A DNA stretch of 64,000 bases, from assembly GCF_018882335.1 (NCBI RefSeq), contig NZ_JACVOS010000005.1, forward strand, positions 1-64,000, written 5' to 3'. Positions 37,784-47,817 of the stretch are shown here, piece by piece; within the stretch, counting starts at the first letter, position 1, and each line of letters opens with the position of its first letter. A program made the position numbers and the translations under genes. Below the pieces are notes generated by a model. The model worked only from the letters and a program-made list of their open reading frames with translations, was not told the origin of the DNA and ran no database searches. Source of the stretch: Polynucleobacter sp. AM-25C3. GTDB lineage: Bacteria; Pseudomonadota; Gammaproteobacteria; Burkholderiales; Burkholderiaceae.

Positions 37784-39304
37784 TTGATCTACGCAGCCCC
37801 CGGCGCTCAAGGCGCAAAAATTCAATACAAAGCTCGATACGATAATTTCATTGGTGGCAAGTGGGTGGCGCCAGTGAAAGGTCAGTACTTTGATGTGATT
37901 ACCCCAATTAGCGGCAAGGTCTACACACAGGCGGCTCGCTCTAGTGCGGAAGATATCGAATTGGCTTTGGATGCAGCACACAAGGCTGCTGATGCATGGG
38001 GAAAAACATCCCCAACTGATCGCGCAAATATTCTATTAAAGATTGCGGATCGTATTGAAGCTAACTTGGAACTACTTGCTTATGCTGAAACAGTGGATAA
38101 CGGCAAAGCTATCCGCGAAACACTCAATGCAGATATTCCATTGACCGTGGATCACTTCAGATATTTTGCTGGTTGTTTGCGCGCGCAGGAAGGCGCCTTA
38201 TCGCAAATTGATGAAACCTCTGTTGCATATCACTTCCAGGAGCCTTTAGGCGTGGTTGGCCAGATTATTCCATGGAACTTCCCAATCCTGATGGCGGCTT
38301 GGAAATTAGCTCCTGCTATAGGTGCCGGCAACTGTGTAGTATTAAAGCCAGCAGAATCCACTCCCGTTTCTATCTTGGTTTTAGTCGAGTTGATTGCAGA
38401 TATCTTGCCTCCTGGCGTATTGAATATTGTGAATGGCTATGGCCGTGAAGCTGGTATGCCTCTTGCAACTAGTAAGCGGATCGCAAAAATTGCCTTTACA
38501 GGATCAACTTCTACTGGTCGAGTCATTGCTCAAGCTGCCGCAAATAATCTGATACCTGCCACTCTAGAATTAGGCGGCAAGTCGCCGAATATTTTCTTTG
38601 CAGACGTGATGGATAAAGATGACGGATTTTTGGATAAGGCGATTGAAGGGTTGGTGTTATTTGCCTTCAATCAGGGCGAGGTTTGCACTTGCCCATCCAG
38701 GGCTTTGATTCAAGAGAGTATTTATGATAAGTTCATGGAGAAGGTGCTTAAGCGAGTAGCTGCAATCAAGCATGTAAATCCACTAGACACGGATAGCATG
38801 ATGGGTGCACAAGCATCCAAAGAGCAATTGACCAAGATTCTGTCTTACTTGGATTTGGGTAAGCAAGAGGGTGCAGAAGTATTGATAGGGGGCTCACAAG
38901 CAAATTTAGAGGGCGATCTTGCAGGTGGCTACTATGTACAGCCAACTTTATTTAAAGGCCACAACAAGATGAGAATTTTCCAAGAGGAAATCTTTGGACC
39001 AGTCTTGGCGGTGACCACCTTTAAGGATGAAGCAGAGGCATTGGAAATTGCCAATGACACACTCTATGGTTTGGGAGCCGGCGTCTGGGCGCGCAATGGA
39101 AATGTTGCTTATCGCATGGGTCGTGCCATTAAGGCTGGTCGCGTATGGACCAATTGCTACCATGCTTATCCAGCGCATGCAGCCTTCGGTGGATACAAAG
39201 AGTCAGGCATCGGTAGGGAAACTCATAAAGTCATGTTAGATCACTATCAACAAACCAAGAATCTATTGGTCAGTTACAGTGAATCCAAATTGGGCTTCTT
39301 CTAA
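37784..39304 (+). CDS. aldehyde dehydrogenase (NAD+, ExaC/AldB/AcoD type)
   Basis: Oxidises aldehydes, probably acetaldehyde or similar short-chain aldehydes, to acids. 506 residues, in the class close to ExaC and AcoD. The catalytic Cys301 is in [12 protein letters not shown] (with a second Cys303 typical of this subgroup), the general-base Glu is in LELGGKSPN and the coenzyme loop is [12 protein letters not shown] 37784 is taken as start because AGGAGAAG lies 4-11 nt upstream and no ATG is nearby. Divergent regulator of the AcoR type and a downstream DUF779 gene both support an alcohol/aldehyde role. Confidence 0.93.
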   Translation: MIYAAPGAQGAKIQYKARYDNFIGGKWVAPVKGQYFDVITPISGKVYTQAARSSAEDIELALDAAHKAADAWGKTSPTDRANILLKIADRIEANLELLAYAETVDNGKAIRETLNADIPLTVDHFRYFAGCLRAQEGALSQIDETSVAYHFQEPLGVVGQIIPWNFPILMAAWKLAPAIGAGNCVVLKPAESTPVSILVLVELIADILPPGVLNIVNGYGREAGMPLATSKRIAKIAFTGSTSTGRVIAQAAANNLIPATLELGGKSPNIFFADVMDKDDGFLDKAIEGLVLFAFNQGEVCTCPSRALIQESIYDKFMEKVLKRVAAIKHVNPLDTDSMMGAQASKEQLTKILSYLDLGKQEGAEVLIGGSQANLEGDLAGGYYVQPTLFKGHNKMRIFQEEIFGPVLAVTTFKDEAEALEIANDTLYGLGAGVWARNGNVAYRMGRAIKAGRVWTNCYHAYPAHAAFGGYKESGIGRETHKVMLDHYQQTKNLLVSYSESKLGFF

Positions 39305-39327
39305 GCAGAAAAGTTCGTATTTTTATC

Positions 39328-39353
39328 AAAGGGCGGAGCAATCCGCCCTTTTG
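39328..39353 (+). terminator. intrinsic terminator after the aldehyde dehydrogenase
   Basis: AAAGGGCGGA and TCCGCCCTTT pair around a GCAA tetraloop, followed by TGTG rather than a long T-run; the 3' arm itself ends in four Ts. It falls between the aldehyde dehydrogenase and the DUF779 gene, so the latter is expressed by read-through or its own promoter. Confidence 0.8.
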
Positions 39354-39381
39354 TGTAATTTAGTCTCCCAAGGAAATATCG

Positions 39382-39759
39382 ATGGTAGAACGTGTAATTG
39401 CTACAGATGAGGCACTCGCACTAATTAGGCAGCTGCAAGCTGAGCATGGTCAGCTCATATTTCATCAGTCTGGTGGATGCTGTGACAACAGTGCTGCAAA
39501 TTGCTATTTACCAACAGACTTAACTATTGGACCTTACGATATTCAGTTGGGTGAAGTGGGGGGTGTGCCATTCTATATAGGCAAACTCCAATATGAATAC
39601 TGGAAGCACACTCAGCTCATTCTGGATGTGATTGAAGGTCAAGGAGGAACTTTTTCCCTTGAAGGTTCAACCGGAAAAGCATTTCATACCCGCTCACGCC
39701 TCTTTACCGATGAAGAATGGGCCTCAATTGAGGCTCAGGTGTTCGCTGATCTGTCTTAG
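39382..39759 (+). CDS. DUF779 domain protein
   Basis: 125-residue member of DUF779, a small family of unknown function usually encoded next to ExaC/AldB-type aldehyde dehydrogenases, as here. Conserved features are [17 protein letters not shown] (three cysteines that might bind metal) and the terminal half [16 protein letters not shown] role as partner or chaperone of the dehydrogenase has been guessed from this association; nothing in the sequence proves it. A terminator lies between the two genes. Confidence 0.88.
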   Translation: MVERVIATDEALALIRQLQAEHGQLIFHQSGGCCDNSAANCYLPTDLTIGPYDIQLGEVGGVPFYIGKLQYEYWKHTQLILDVIEGQGGTFSLEGSTGKAFHTRSRLFTDEEWASIEAQVFADLS

Positions 39760-39839
39760 TTTTAGCCTGGAAAGGTCATCTTGGTGGGGCTTTGGGCTTC
39801 CGAGATATTCCCAAAGGTCTCCTCTACAATTGTCAGACT

Positions 39840-41075
39840 ATGACAGTTAACCTACCACTCCCCCAAAAAGACCAACTAAAGCCTGTTAAAGGTTTTCAGA
39901 TGGGTATCGCTGAAGCTGGCATTAAAAAAGCCAATCGCAAAGATCTATTGGTGATGATGTTGGCTCCAGGCTCGCAAGTCGCAGGTGTCTTCACCTTAAA
40001 TCGATTCTGCGCCGCTCCAGTTCAGGTTTGCCGAGAGCACTTAGCTCAGGATGGTGCTAAAGGTGAGATTCGTGCTTTAGTGGTGAATACTGGAAATGCA
40101 AATGCAGGGACTGGTGAGCAGGGTATGAAAGACGCTTTGGCAACTTGTGCAGCACTTGCTCAAGAATTGAAGCTCAAGCCAGAACAGATTCTGCCTTTTT
40201 CAACGGGCGTGATTTTGGAGCCACTGCCGATTGCTAAATTGATTGGTGCTTTACCTAAGGCGGTTGCTAGTTTGGGTGAAGACCATTGGTTTGATGCCGC
40301 AGAAGCGATCATGACGACTGATACGCAACCAAAGGCTGCATCCATGACTGTGGAGACTCCAGCGGGTCTGGTTACTATCACGGGCATCTGTAAGGGTGCT
40401 GGGATGATTCATCCCAATATGGCAACCATGTTGGGCTTCATTGCAACGGATGCAGGTTTTGCGCCAGGCATGCTTACTGCCTTGACTCGTGAGGTTGCCG
40501 ATCAATCATTTAATGCCATTACGATTGATGGAGATACTTCCACCAATGATTCTTTCATCATCATGGCGACTGGCCAGTCAGCGGTTCAGATTCAATCTAC
40601 CAATGATCCTAGTTATGGCTTGATTCGGACTGCCTTAATCGACCTTGCGCGCAAGCTGGCTCAAATGATCGTAAGGGATGGTGAGGGAGCTACTAAATTT
40701 ATTACGATTGATGTGCAGGGTGGCAAGACAGAAGAAGAGTGCCGCTTAGTGGCTGAGGCCGTAGCTCACTCCCCATTAGTGAAAACCGCTTTCTTCGCTA
40801 GTGATCCTAATCTAGGTCGCATTCTTGCTGCGATTGGCTATGCTGGCATCAGTGATCTCGATGTTGGCCAAGTGCAAATGTGGCTTGGGGATGTTTGGGT
40901 CGCTAAGAATGGCGGCCGTAATCCTGAATATCAAGAGGCCGATGGTCAAAGGGTGATGCAGGCTCCAGAAATCATCGTCAAGATTGACTTGGGTCGCGGA
41001 TCGGCGCAACAGACTATGTGGACTTGTGACTTGTCTCATGACTATGTCTCCATCAATGCTGATTACCGCTCATAG
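39840..41075 (+). CDS. argJ: bifunctional glutamate N-acetyltransferase / N-acetylglutamate synthase
   Basis: Arginine synthesis: recycles the acetyl group from N-acetylornithine to glutamate. ATG 39840 ([12 protein letters not shown]) gives 411 residues, the normal length; a longer frame would add 16 unlikely residues. The precursor self-cleaves into alpha and beta chains at the Ala-Thr bond in NMATMLGF (Thr near 196), which is intact. GDTSTNDSF and IGRD-type segments of the beta chain follow. The protein ends in the typical ...[11 protein letters not shown]. Starts the short argJ-DUF815-NUDIX run. Confidence 0.96.
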   Translation: MTVNLPLPQKDQLKPVKGFQMGIAEAGIKKANRKDLLVMMLAPGSQVAGVFTLNRFCAAPVQVCREHLAQDGAKGEIRALVVNTGNANAGTGEQGMKDALATCAALAQELKLKPEQILPFSTGVILEPLPIAKLIGALPKAVASLGEDHWFDAAEAIMTTDTQPKAASMTVETPAGLVTITGICKGAGMIHPNMATMLGFIATDAGFAPGMLTALTREVADQSFNAITIDGDTSTNDSFIIMATGQSAVQIQSTNDPSYGLIRTALIDLARKLAQMIVRDGEGATKFITIDVQGGKTEEECRLVAEAVAHSPLVKTAFFASDPNLGRILAAIGYAGISDLDVGQVQMWLGDVWVAKNGGRNPEYQEADGQRVMQAPEIIVKIDLGRGSAQQTMWTCDLSHDYVSINADYRS

Positions 41076-41086
41076 GAAATCGTGAG

Positions 41087-41947
41087 ATGAATGAAAAATT
41101 AGAGCAACTCCTAAGTCATCTAGAAACATTTTTACCAAAGCAGTTAACTGAGGAGCAGTGGAAGTCTTCTACTGCATTTAGATGGCGTCGTCGCGATAGC
41201 ATCTTTGGCAGCATTGGATTTCTGCAGCCAGTGAAGCATGTGGCAGATATTAGCTTCGACGATCTAAAAAATATTGATCGTCAACGTGACGCTATTCGTG
41301 ACAATACCAAAAACTTTATTCAAAAGAAACCGGCTAATAATATTTTGCTAACTGGTGCGCGAGGCACAGGAAAGTCATCACTCATTAAGGCGAGTTTGCA
41401 TGAGTTTGCTAACCAGGGACTGCGATTAGTCGAGGTTGAAAAAGAACATTTAGCCGACTTGGCAGACATCACTGATTTACTGGCAGATCGGCCAGAACGT
41501 TTTATTGTTTTTTGTGATGACCTCTCATTTGAAGAGGGTGAATCTGGATACAAGGCGATGAAGTCCGCATTGGATGGCTCGATATCTGCCCAAGTCGACA
41601 ATATTTTGATTTACGCCACCTCAAACCGTCGCCACCTCTTGCCTGAACATATGAAGGACAACCTCAGCTATTCTCATAGCGATGATGGCGAGATACATCC
41701 GGGTGAAGTAGTTGAAGAGAAGATTTCTCTTTCTGAACGTTTTGGTTTGTGGCTCTCTTTTTACCCGCCTAAACAAGACGAATACCTTGCAATCGTTGCG
41801 CATTGGTTGCGTCATTTTAAATTGAGTGATGCGCAGATTGAGAGTGCGCGAGCCGAGGCCTTGGTTTGGGCTCTAGAGCGCGGATCCCGTTCTGGCCGTG
41901 TAGCTTGGCAGTTTGCTAAGCATTGGGCTGGTACGCACGCTGCGTAA
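41087..41947 (+). CDS. DUF815 family P-loop ATPase
   Basis: 286-residue AAA+-like ATPase of the DUF815 family, function unknown. Walker A is TGARGTGKSSLI (about 89-100) and Walker B FIVFCDDLSFE. YATSNRRHLLPEH and SLSERFGLWLSFYPP are highly conserved in the family. Located between argJ and the NUDIX gene as in many betaproteobacteria. No partner protein can be inferred from this context. Confidence 0.9.
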   Translation: MNEKLEQLLSHLETFLPKQLTEEQWKSSTAFRWRRRDSIFGSIGFLQPVKHVADISFDDLKNIDRQRDAIRDNTKNFIQKKPANNILLTGARGTGKSSLIKASLHEFANQGLRLVEVEKEHLADLADITDLLADRPERFIVFCDDLSFEEGESGYKAMKSALDGSISAQVDNILIYATSNRRHLLPEHMKDNLSYSHSDDGEIHPGEVVEEKISLSERFGLWLSFYPPKQDEYLAIVAHWLRHFKLSDAQIESARAEALVWALERGSRSGRVAWQFAKHWAGTHAA

Positions 41948-41961
41948 TTTATTTAATCTTC

Positions 41962-42378
41962 ATGACTGATTTGAATCGCCCCGTTACGGAAGTTGCTGCT
42001 GGAATCTTATTGGATACAGAGGGGCGATATCTCTTGGGCCAGCGCCCTGAAGGTAAGCCTTATGCGGGCTATTGGGAAGTTCCTGGGGGTAAGATTGAAA
42101 GTGGTGAGTCTGTATTTACAGCGCTGAAACGTGAACTACAAGAAGAGCTCGGAATTGATATTGAGTCCAGTGAAGAGTTGCTTGTTTTAGAGTACGACTA
42201 TCCTCATGCATATGTTCGCTTGCATGTCAGCATTATTCGGAAATGGAATGGAATACCTAGAGGGTGTGAGGGGCAGGCTCTGTCTTGGCAATTGCTTGGA
42301 GATGCACCTCCAACTGTGGAGCCTTTATTACCAGCGGCATGGCCAATGCTGGAAAAACTCAGGCTACTAAAGGCTTAG
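41962..42378 (+). CDS. NUDIX hydrolase (MutT-like, 8-oxo-dGTP diphosphatase type)
   Basis: 138 residues from ATG 41962; an upstream in-frame start inside the DUF815 gene is less likely. The NUDIX box is GGKIESGESVFTALKRELQE-E-L-G, complete with REx2EE. GQRPEGKPYAGYWEVPGG is typical of MutT proteins that remove oxidised nucleotides from the dNTP pool. Its stop overlaps that of zapD on the other strand (TTAG). Confidence 0.88.
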   Translation: MTDLNRPVTEVAAGILLDTEGRYLLGQRPEGKPYAGYWEVPGGKIESGESVFTALKRELQEELGIDIESSEELLVLEYDYPHAYVRLHVSIIRKWNGIPRGCEGQALSWQLLGDAPPTVEPLLPAAWPMLEKLRLLKA

Positions 42379-43127
42379 AGCTGGCAGAGGGTGAGTCTAA
42401 AAGGCACATCCTCGCTGATGATCTGAGGTTTTTTATCTCGATCCGCTTTTAGAAAGCGTATTGATAATAAATATTTATTAGCGCTGATTTCTGAGAAGAG
42501 AGTGTCATCTTCTACGGCAATGCGCATTAATTGATAAACCTTGCCGGACGGAGCTTGTTGATAAGAGCCTTGATGCGCAACAACATCTTTAGCTTCGCCA
42601 GATTGGCGTAATAAGCGCAAGAAGATTTGGCAAGCCTCATGCCATGGCAAAAGTGGAGCAACGTATTTTTCTAGCAACTCTCTACGTTGAGTGGAGGCGG
42701 TATTCTTCCAAGCATGGTAGCTCGGTAAATCAATTGGACTTGTTCCACCAGGAATATTTAATCGAGTGCGAATCGCATTGAGCCATTCACTTTCGGTGAT
42801 GACTGCATTTGGTTTACCCATGGACTGATTGATATTTAGTGCAGCTTTATCAATCTCAGCTAGCGTTTTTGAAAGCGCCTCTTGATCCACTTTTTGGGAA
42901 GACTTCAGGCCATTCAAAGCATACTTTTGACGCTCAAACTCTTTAAGCAATAAAGACTTGATATCACCTCGAGAGCCAATGTCACCCAAATCAAACAACA
43001 TGGCAATTGCATTGTGGTGAAGCTCAGGATCATCAGATCGCAGGAAGTGGTTGAAGCGGGCGAACAAATACTCCAACCGAAGCATGCTTCGGGCTAATTC
43101 ATTAAAGGGGTATTCGTAGACAATCAC
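42375..43127 (-). CDS. zapD: cell division protein ZapD
   Basis: Cytoplasmic FtsZ-bundling protein (formerly DUF1342/YacF). It has 250 residues and begins MIVYEYPFNELARSMLRLEY with a GTG start at 43127. LFDLGDIGSRGDIKSLLLKE and the basic C-terminal region are family features. It acts on the FtsZ C-terminal peptide, present in the ftsZ of this window. Located after coaE, its usual place. The small zinc protein gene yacG, often next, is not seen here. Confidence 0.93.
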   Translation of the reverse strand: MIVYEYPFNELARSMLRLEYLFARFNHFLRSDDPELHHNAIAMLFDLGDIGSRGDIKSLLLKEFERQKYALNGLKSSQKVDQEALSKTLAEIDKAALNINQSMGKPNAVITESEWLNAIRTRLNIPGGTSPIDLPSYHAWKNTASTQRRELLEKYVAPLLPWHEACQIFLRLLRQSGEAKDVVAHQGSYQQAPSGKVYQLMRIAVEDDTLFSEISANKYLLSIRFLKADRDKKPQIISEDVPFRLTLCQL

Positions 43128-43150
43128 AAGCCTATATTCTATGACGAACT

Positions 43151-43825
43151 CTAGCGTTCTTCCTGAATTTTGAGTAATTGTTGGTGCAGATTCAAAACCT
43201 CTGGTTTGAGCTCATCCAGGCTCCCCTGATTTTGAATTACTGCATTAGCGACGGCTAGACGAGTATCTCGGCTAGTTTGCGCTTTAAGGATATTTTCCAC
43301 CTCAGGGCGAGTCATATTGTTGCGGTGCATCACTCTTTGTATTTGGGTTTCTTCCGGGCAATCCACCACTACAAGGTAATCAATGAGCTTTATCCAGAAT
43401 CCGGATTCAATGAGCAAGGGAACCACAAAAACTAGATAGGGAACCCCGGACTTGGCCAGTTGAAAAGCCTGCTGAGCTGTTTCTTCTTGAATTAAAGGAT
43501 GGGTGATCTGCTCTAGAGCTTGCCTGGCCTGGGGATCTTCAAAGACTAAAGTACGCATTTTGGGGCGATTCAGGGCGCCTTGGGCATTAATAAATTCAGT
43601 CCCAAATATCTTGGTAATCAACGGAATGGCTTTGCCACCAGGGGCGGTAATTTGATGAGAAATCAGGTCTGTATCGATAATCCCAGCCCCTAGCTCTCCC
43701 AGCAAGTCGCTGACTGCGGTCTTGCCTGACCCAATTCCACCAGTTAAGCCAATCAAGGGTATTACCCCTTTTAAAGCTTTTAGATCAGCCTGGGCAGGAT
43801 TAAGGTTTGGATCAGTTGGGGCCAT
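43151..43825 (-). CDS. coaE: dephospho-CoA kinase
   Basis: Last enzyme of coenzyme A synthesis, phosphorylating the 3'-OH of dephospho-CoA. 224 residues from ATG 43825. The P-loop LIGLTGGIGSGKTAVSD is at about 24-40, giving an unusual ~22-residue N-terminal lead that overlaps the end of pilD by 46 nt. A TTG directly at the LIGLTGG segment with AAGGGG upstream is a plausible alternative start. IDTDLISHQIT and LLIESGFW are further family motifs. Confidence 0.94.
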   Translation of the reverse strand: MAPTDPNLNPAQADLKALKGVIPLIGLTGGIGSGKTAVSDLLGELGAGIIDTDLISHQITAPGGKAIPLITKIFGTEFINAQGALNRPKMRTLVFEDPQARQALEQITHPLIQEETAQQAFQLAKSGVPYLVFVVPLLIESGFWIKLIDYLVVVDCPEETQIQRVMHRNNMTRPEVENILKAQTSRDTRLAVANAVIQNQGSLDELKPEVLNLHQQLLKIQEER

Positions 43826-44280
43826 AACAGCTCAATAATGCCAGCAATAGCTAAAAAAGGCCCAAATGGAAATGCTTGCTCAAGTGCACGACGATTCCAT
43901 TTGAGCCAAGCGATACCGCCGACCAGCCCCGTGATGCAGGCTATCAGAAGAATGCTGGGGAGAGTGCTCCAACCAAACCAAGCCCCCAATCCTGCTAAGA
44001 GCTTGGCATCACCCATGCCAATTCCATTGCGGTGTTTGAGTCTGCGATAGCTAGCATTTAATGCCCACAGTGATCCAAACCCTAGGGCTGCCCCAAGCAT
44101 TGTGGAAGATGGTGATGCGAAGCGCAGTTCAGAGACCCAGTTAAAAGTGATGCCCAGAAGGATCAAGGGGAGCGTCATGACATTAGGTAGGCGAAAAGTG
44201 CGCCAATCGATATAGGCCAAGTAAAGCAAAGCCAGTATCAACAAGGATTTAATTATCCAGATGCTTGTCTTGGGTTCCAC
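43780..44280 (-). CDS. pilD: prepilin peptidase, A24 domain only
   Basis: Aspartic protease of the inner membrane that processes type IV prepilins or pseudopilins. 166 residues from a GTG start overlapping the pilC stop, with about six transmembrane helices. The catalytic aspartates are Asp25 in AYIDWRTFRLPN and Asp91 in the G-x-G-D motif GMGDAKLLAG. The N-terminal methyltransferase domain with its two C-x2-C pairs, normal for proteobacterial PilD (about 290 residues), is missing. It resembles short CpaA-like peptidases, but the pilB-pilC context points to PilD. Confidence 0.88.
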   Translation of the reverse strand: MEPKTSIWIIKSLLILALLYLAYIDWRTFRLPNVMTLPLILLGITFNWVSELRFASPSSTMLGAALGFGSLWALNASYRRLKHRNGIGMGDAKLLAGLGAWFGWSTLPSILLIACITGLVGGIAWLKWNRRALEQAFPFGPFLAIAGIIELLWPQLIQTLILPRLI

Positions 44281-45338
44281 TAAACGATTTGTCCTAAATT
44301 AAAGATAGGTAGATATAGGATTATGACTAAGCTGCCAATGATGGCCCCCACTAACAGAATAAGTGCGGGCTCTAGGCTTTGACTGAGGGCATTTAGCTGA
44401 CTGCTAAGTTGTGAGCCTAGGGTGGTGGCGCGCTTATTCAGCATTTCTGCCAACCCACCACTTTCAGCGCCAATGTGCAATAGCAATAAGGTCTCCACAT
44501 CAAGGAGGCGTGACTTAGGGTCTGCTCGTTTGAGTGATTCCCCCAAAGGCCATCCTCGGGTGAGGTGCTTAAATATTTCAGCGCTAAAGTCATGGCTTAC
44601 CCAGTGATTGGAGGATTGCGCAGTCACTCTTAGTGCATCAGGTAGTGCAAGCCCAGTTTCCAATAAATGACCTAGGGTTCGGCACCAATGACTGAGTGTT
44701 GCTAGCCTAAATAGATTTCCAAAAAATGGAATGCGTAACAAGAGAGTGTCGCAGTATTTTTGTAAGGAACTTGATTTGAACCATGCACACAAAAAGGCGG
44801 TGGCCATTATTAGGCCGGCTGAGACTATTTCTAAAAAGTAATCTTGGGTCCCAGTGGAGATGGCAATCAGCATTCTGGTTGGTGCGGGCAGCTCCGCCTG
44901 AAAATGTCCGAAGACTTCCTTAAAAACGGGAACAACCCAGATCATCATCACGAGTACCAGCAAGAAAGAAGTGGCTAAGGTGATTACAGGGTAGGTTAGA
45001 GACTGCTGCACTTTTCTGCGTAATTCAATCTGGGCTTCTAGCTGTTGAGAAATAGTTTGCAACGCCAAACTAAGGTCGCCCGATCTCTCGCTAACCCTGA
45101 TCAGATTCGAAAATTCTTGGGAAAATTTTCCGTTTTGCGCACTTAGGCAAAAAGAGAAGCTATTGCCTTTTTGAAGCAGTGCGCGGACATCTTCCAGCCA
45201 TCCTTGCCAAGATTTTGGGGCTGATTGAATTAATAGTTGAATGGCGTTGAGCAAAGGGAGTCCTGCTTGAAGAAGGGCGAGCATCTGTTCTGCAAAATGC
45301 AGTTGCTCAGACTGACTCAGCTTTTTATTTAAAAACAT
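44280..45338 (-). CDS. pilC: type IV pilus / type II secretion inner-membrane platform protein PilC
   Basis: Polytopic platform protein that couples the PilB ATPase to pilus assembly. About 352 residues from ATG 45338 (MFLNKKLSQSEQLHFAEQML). A TTG start at 45353 inside pilB is an alternative. Two T2SF domains are visible: AEQMLALLQAGLPLLNAI near the start and LATLSHWCRTLGHLLETGLA in the second half. Three transmembrane helices include one at the C-terminus (ALILLVGAIIGSLVIILYLP). Somewhat shorter at the N-terminus than typical PilC (~400). Confidence 0.9.
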   Translation of the reverse strand: MFLNKKLSQSEQLHFAEQMLALLQAGLPLLNAIQLLIQSAPKSWQGWLEDVRALLQKGNSFSFCLSAQNGKFSQEFSNLIRVSERSGDLSLALQTISQQLEAQIELRRKVQQSLTYPVITLATSFLLVLVMMIWVVPVFKEVFGHFQAELPAPTRMLIAISTGTQDYFLEIVSAGLIMATAFLCAWFKSSSLQKYCDTLLLRIPFFGNLFRLATLSHWCRTLGHLLETGLALPDALRVTAQSSNHWVSHDFSAEIFKHLTRGWPLGESLKRADPKSRLLDVETLLLLHIGAESGGLAEMLNKRATTLGSQLSSQLNALSQSLEPALILLVGAIIGSLVIILYLPIFNLGQIV

Positions 45339-45343
45339 TCCGA

Positions 45344-46414
45344 TTAATGCCAAGTGCCAAGCTCGGAATCTAGAGAGTGCTGATCTATTAAGCCAGCCTT
45401 GACTGATTGCATGCCTGCTGAGTAAAGATCTAATTGCTGAGTTGATTCAAGCAATTGCTGGTTGCCTAATACTTCATGGACACCGATGCGACCGAAATAC
45501 CCGGATCCTTTGCAGAATTGGCAGGTTGATTTCTTAGGAGTCTGATGACATTGTCCGCAGCGTTTTCGAACCAGTCTTTGAGAGCTGACGCAGCGAAGAC
45601 AGGATTCAACTGACTCTTGATCTATTCCTAGGCTTTTGAGTCGACGTAATGCACCGATTGCATTACGCGTATGTAAGGTGCTGAGAACCAAGTGACCAGT
45701 TTGTGCTGCTTGAATAGCAAGCTGCGCACTTGCAGCGTCACGAATTTCACCAATCATGATGACATCGGGGTCTTGACGTAATAGGGCGCGGATAATGGTT
45801 GGAAAATCTAACCCTGCTTTTGGATGATAGGCCACTTGATTCACTCCAGGAAGCCGGATTTCAATCGGATCCTCCACAGAGCAAATATTGCGTTGCACTT
45901 GGTTTAATGCACTCAAGCAGCTATACAAGGTTCGTGTCTTGCCACTACCTGTTGGCCCAGTCACCAGAATGAGTCCATTGGTTTGATGAATAGCGCTTTG
46001 AAATATCTCGAGCTGTTCAGGCAGTAGGCCGATCTGATCTAACCCAAGCTCTTCTAGTCGACTGGGCAAAATACGGATGACTGCTTTTTCACCATGTAGG
46101 GTAGGCAGGATGGATACACGGCAATCGATATTGGGATGGCTGAAGTCGTGACCAACAGCTAGGCGTCCATCTTGTGGCAAACGCTTTTCTGCAATATCGA
46201 GACGCGCTAATATTTTGATGCGTGTAATTAAGCGCTCATGCAAATCAATGGGGTAGTGGTTTTGTAATGTGAGGCGGCCATCAATCCTCACGCGTACTAC
46301 GGTTTCTTGAGATCTTGCCTCAATATGGATATCGGTAGCCCGAGCATTTAGCGCATTAACAGCGATTTCATGCCAGGTCCGAATAATGTGAGAGTCATGC
46401 AGTAGCTCGCTCAA
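45344..46414 (-). CDS. pilB: type IV pilus assembly ATPase PilB, short form
   Basis: Hexameric GspE/PilB-type ATPase powering pilus or pseudopilus assembly. 356 residues from a TTG at 46414 that overlaps the upstream stop. Walker A GPTGSGKT is at about 153-160; the Asp box, EDPIEIRLPGVNQ, Walker B GEIRDAASA and the His box LSTLHTRNA are present. The tetracysteine zinc site (CGQCH...CQFC) is near 287-303. The N-terminal domain (~200 residues) that PilB normally uses to contact PilM-type partners is absent. Confidence 0.9.
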   Translation of the reverse strand: MSELLHDSHIIRTWHEIAVNALNARATDIHIEARSQETVVRVRIDGRLTLQNHYPIDLHERLITRIKILARLDIAEKRLPQDGRLAVGHDFSHPNIDCRVSILPTLHGEKAVIRILPSRLEELGLDQIGLLPEQLEIFQSAIHQTNGLILVTGPTGSGKTRTLYSCLSALNQVQRNICSVEDPIEIRLPGVNQVAYHPKAGLDFPTIIRALLRQDPDVIMIGEIRDAASAQLAIQAAQTGHLVLSTLHTRNAIGALRRLKSLGIDQESVESCLRCVSSQRLVRKRCGQCHQTPKKSTCQFCKGSGYFGRIGVHEVLGNQQLLESTQQLDLYSAGMQSVKAGLIDQHSLDSELGTWH

Positions 46415-47700
46415 TCTTGATTCGGTTGGATGTCAGGTCTATAGAGCTTGACGGTTTTGACGCTATGTTCATCGAACTGAACGATCTCCATCACCACGCC
46501 AGCAATCCGAATGCTCACATCGTAATCGGGGATGGCTTCTAGTTTTTCCAGGATAAGGCCATTCAGAGTTCGTGGTCCATCCAGCGGCAAGTCGAGATTA
46601 AGAAGACGATTTAAATCTCGCAATGAAGCGGTTCCACTAGCCAGGTAAGTCCCATCCGCAAGCCAGTGAGGTTCATTGGAGAGGTTGGAGAACGAGGTTG
46701 TAAATTCACCAATCAATTCTTCGACAATATCCTCAAAGGTAACAAGACCAAGTACTTCGCCATACTCATTCACTACCAAGCTGAGACGTTGTTGATTATC
46801 TTGAAAGAATTGCATCTGCTGCAAAACAGGGGTTCCGCTTGGGATGAAGTAAGGTTCATTCAGTAGAGACCTAAAGTCTTCATGAAGAAGCTCCGTATTA
46901 CCCAGCAAGGAAAGTGCTTTTTTTACAAAAAGAATTCCAACAATGCGCTCAGAGTCGCCATCGCAGACTGGCAATTTGTTGTGATAACAAGTTTCTAGTT
47001 GTTGCACAACTTCATCAATTGGTCTAGAGAGATCAAGCACTTCAATCTTTGAGCGGGGTGTCATCACATCATCAACCAAGATATTTTCAAGGTTGAATAG
47101 ATTAAGCAAAATATTGCGATGGTGAGCAGAGACAAAGCGATTGGATTCAAGGACTAGGCTTCGCAACTCCTCTTTACTCATCACTCTATTTTCAGTGGAC
47201 GTCTGTAATCCAGAAACTCGCATTAATCCAGATACAAAACTATTAATGAACCACAGTAGAGGTTTGAGTATGAAGGTGAGGGGGAGAATGAGCCAGCCAA
47301 CATTGCTAGCAATTTTTTCAGGGAAGGCTGCGCCAATCACTTTCGGTGTGATCTCGCTAAAAATAATGATCAGCAGGGCAACGACTAAGGTGGCGATGGA
47401 TAGCACGAGGCCACTATCGCCAAAAATATGGAGTGCAATCCCAGTGACCAATATTGGCAGGATAGTGTTGATGAGGTTATTGGAGATGAGTAGCACTGAG
47501 AGCAAGGAATCAATGCGTTTCAATAGCCTTTCGGCAAGCGCAGCTCCCACATTGCCGCCATTGGCCATAGCGCGCAGGCGATGACGGTTGGAAGACAGCA
47601 TGCTGGTTTCGGCCATAGAAAAAAAGCCGGATAGTGCGAGTAAAAATAGGACTAGTGCGACTTGGCCAATAAAAGGCCAATCATCAAAAAAGGTGTCCAT
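46411..47700 (-). CDS. CNNM/CorC-type transporter with CBS pair (HlyC/CorC family)
   Basis: 429 residues. An N-terminal DUF21/CNNM membrane domain (about 10-150) is followed by a CBS pair (about 200-330: VDDVMTPRSKIEVLD, ERIVGILFVKKAL, VVNEYGEVLGLVTFEDIVEE) and a C-terminal CorC_HlyC domain. The family is linked to magnesium or cobalt efflux; the old name haemolysin is misleading. Its stop overlaps the pilB start by 4 nt. Confidence 0.9.
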   Translation of the reverse strand: MDTFFDDWPFIGQVALVLFLLALSGFFSMAETSMLSSNRHRLRAMANGGNVGAALAERLLKRIDSLLSVLLISNNLINTILPILVTGIALHIFGDSGLVLSIATLVVALLIIIFSEITPKVIGAAFPEKIASNVGWLILPLTFILKPLLWFINSFVSGLMRVSGLQTSTENRVMSKEELRSLVLESNRFVSAHHRNILLNLFNLENILVDDVMTPRSKIEVLDLSRPIDEVVQQLETCYHNKLPVCDGDSERIVGILFVKKALSLLGNTELLHEDFRSLLNEPYFIPSGTPVLQQMQFFQDNQQRLSLVVNEYGEVLGLVTFEDIVEELIGEFTTSFSNLSNEPHWLADGTYLASGTASLRDLNRLLNLDLPLDGPRTLNGLILEKLEAIPDYDVSIRIAGVVMEIVQFDEHSVKTVKLYRPDIQPNQD

Positions 47701-47817
47701 TAGTTACGCTCGCAAAGAATCAGGAGCAACCAATATAGCAAAGTGCGATTTCACTAGCTATAGGCGCACCAGAAATGCGCTGGAATGCCTTCTTCAATAT
47801 ATGTCAGAATCTTCTGC

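Noticed and set aside
43780-44330. PilD split by a frameshift with its methylase half upstream
   Set aside because: The pilC gene fills the upstream DNA completely; no cysteine-rich remnant is found in any frame.
47141-47584. 147-codon open frame antisense to the CNNM/CBS gene
   Set aside because: Low-complexity Ser/Leu/Arg composition, mirrors a confident membrane-protein gene.
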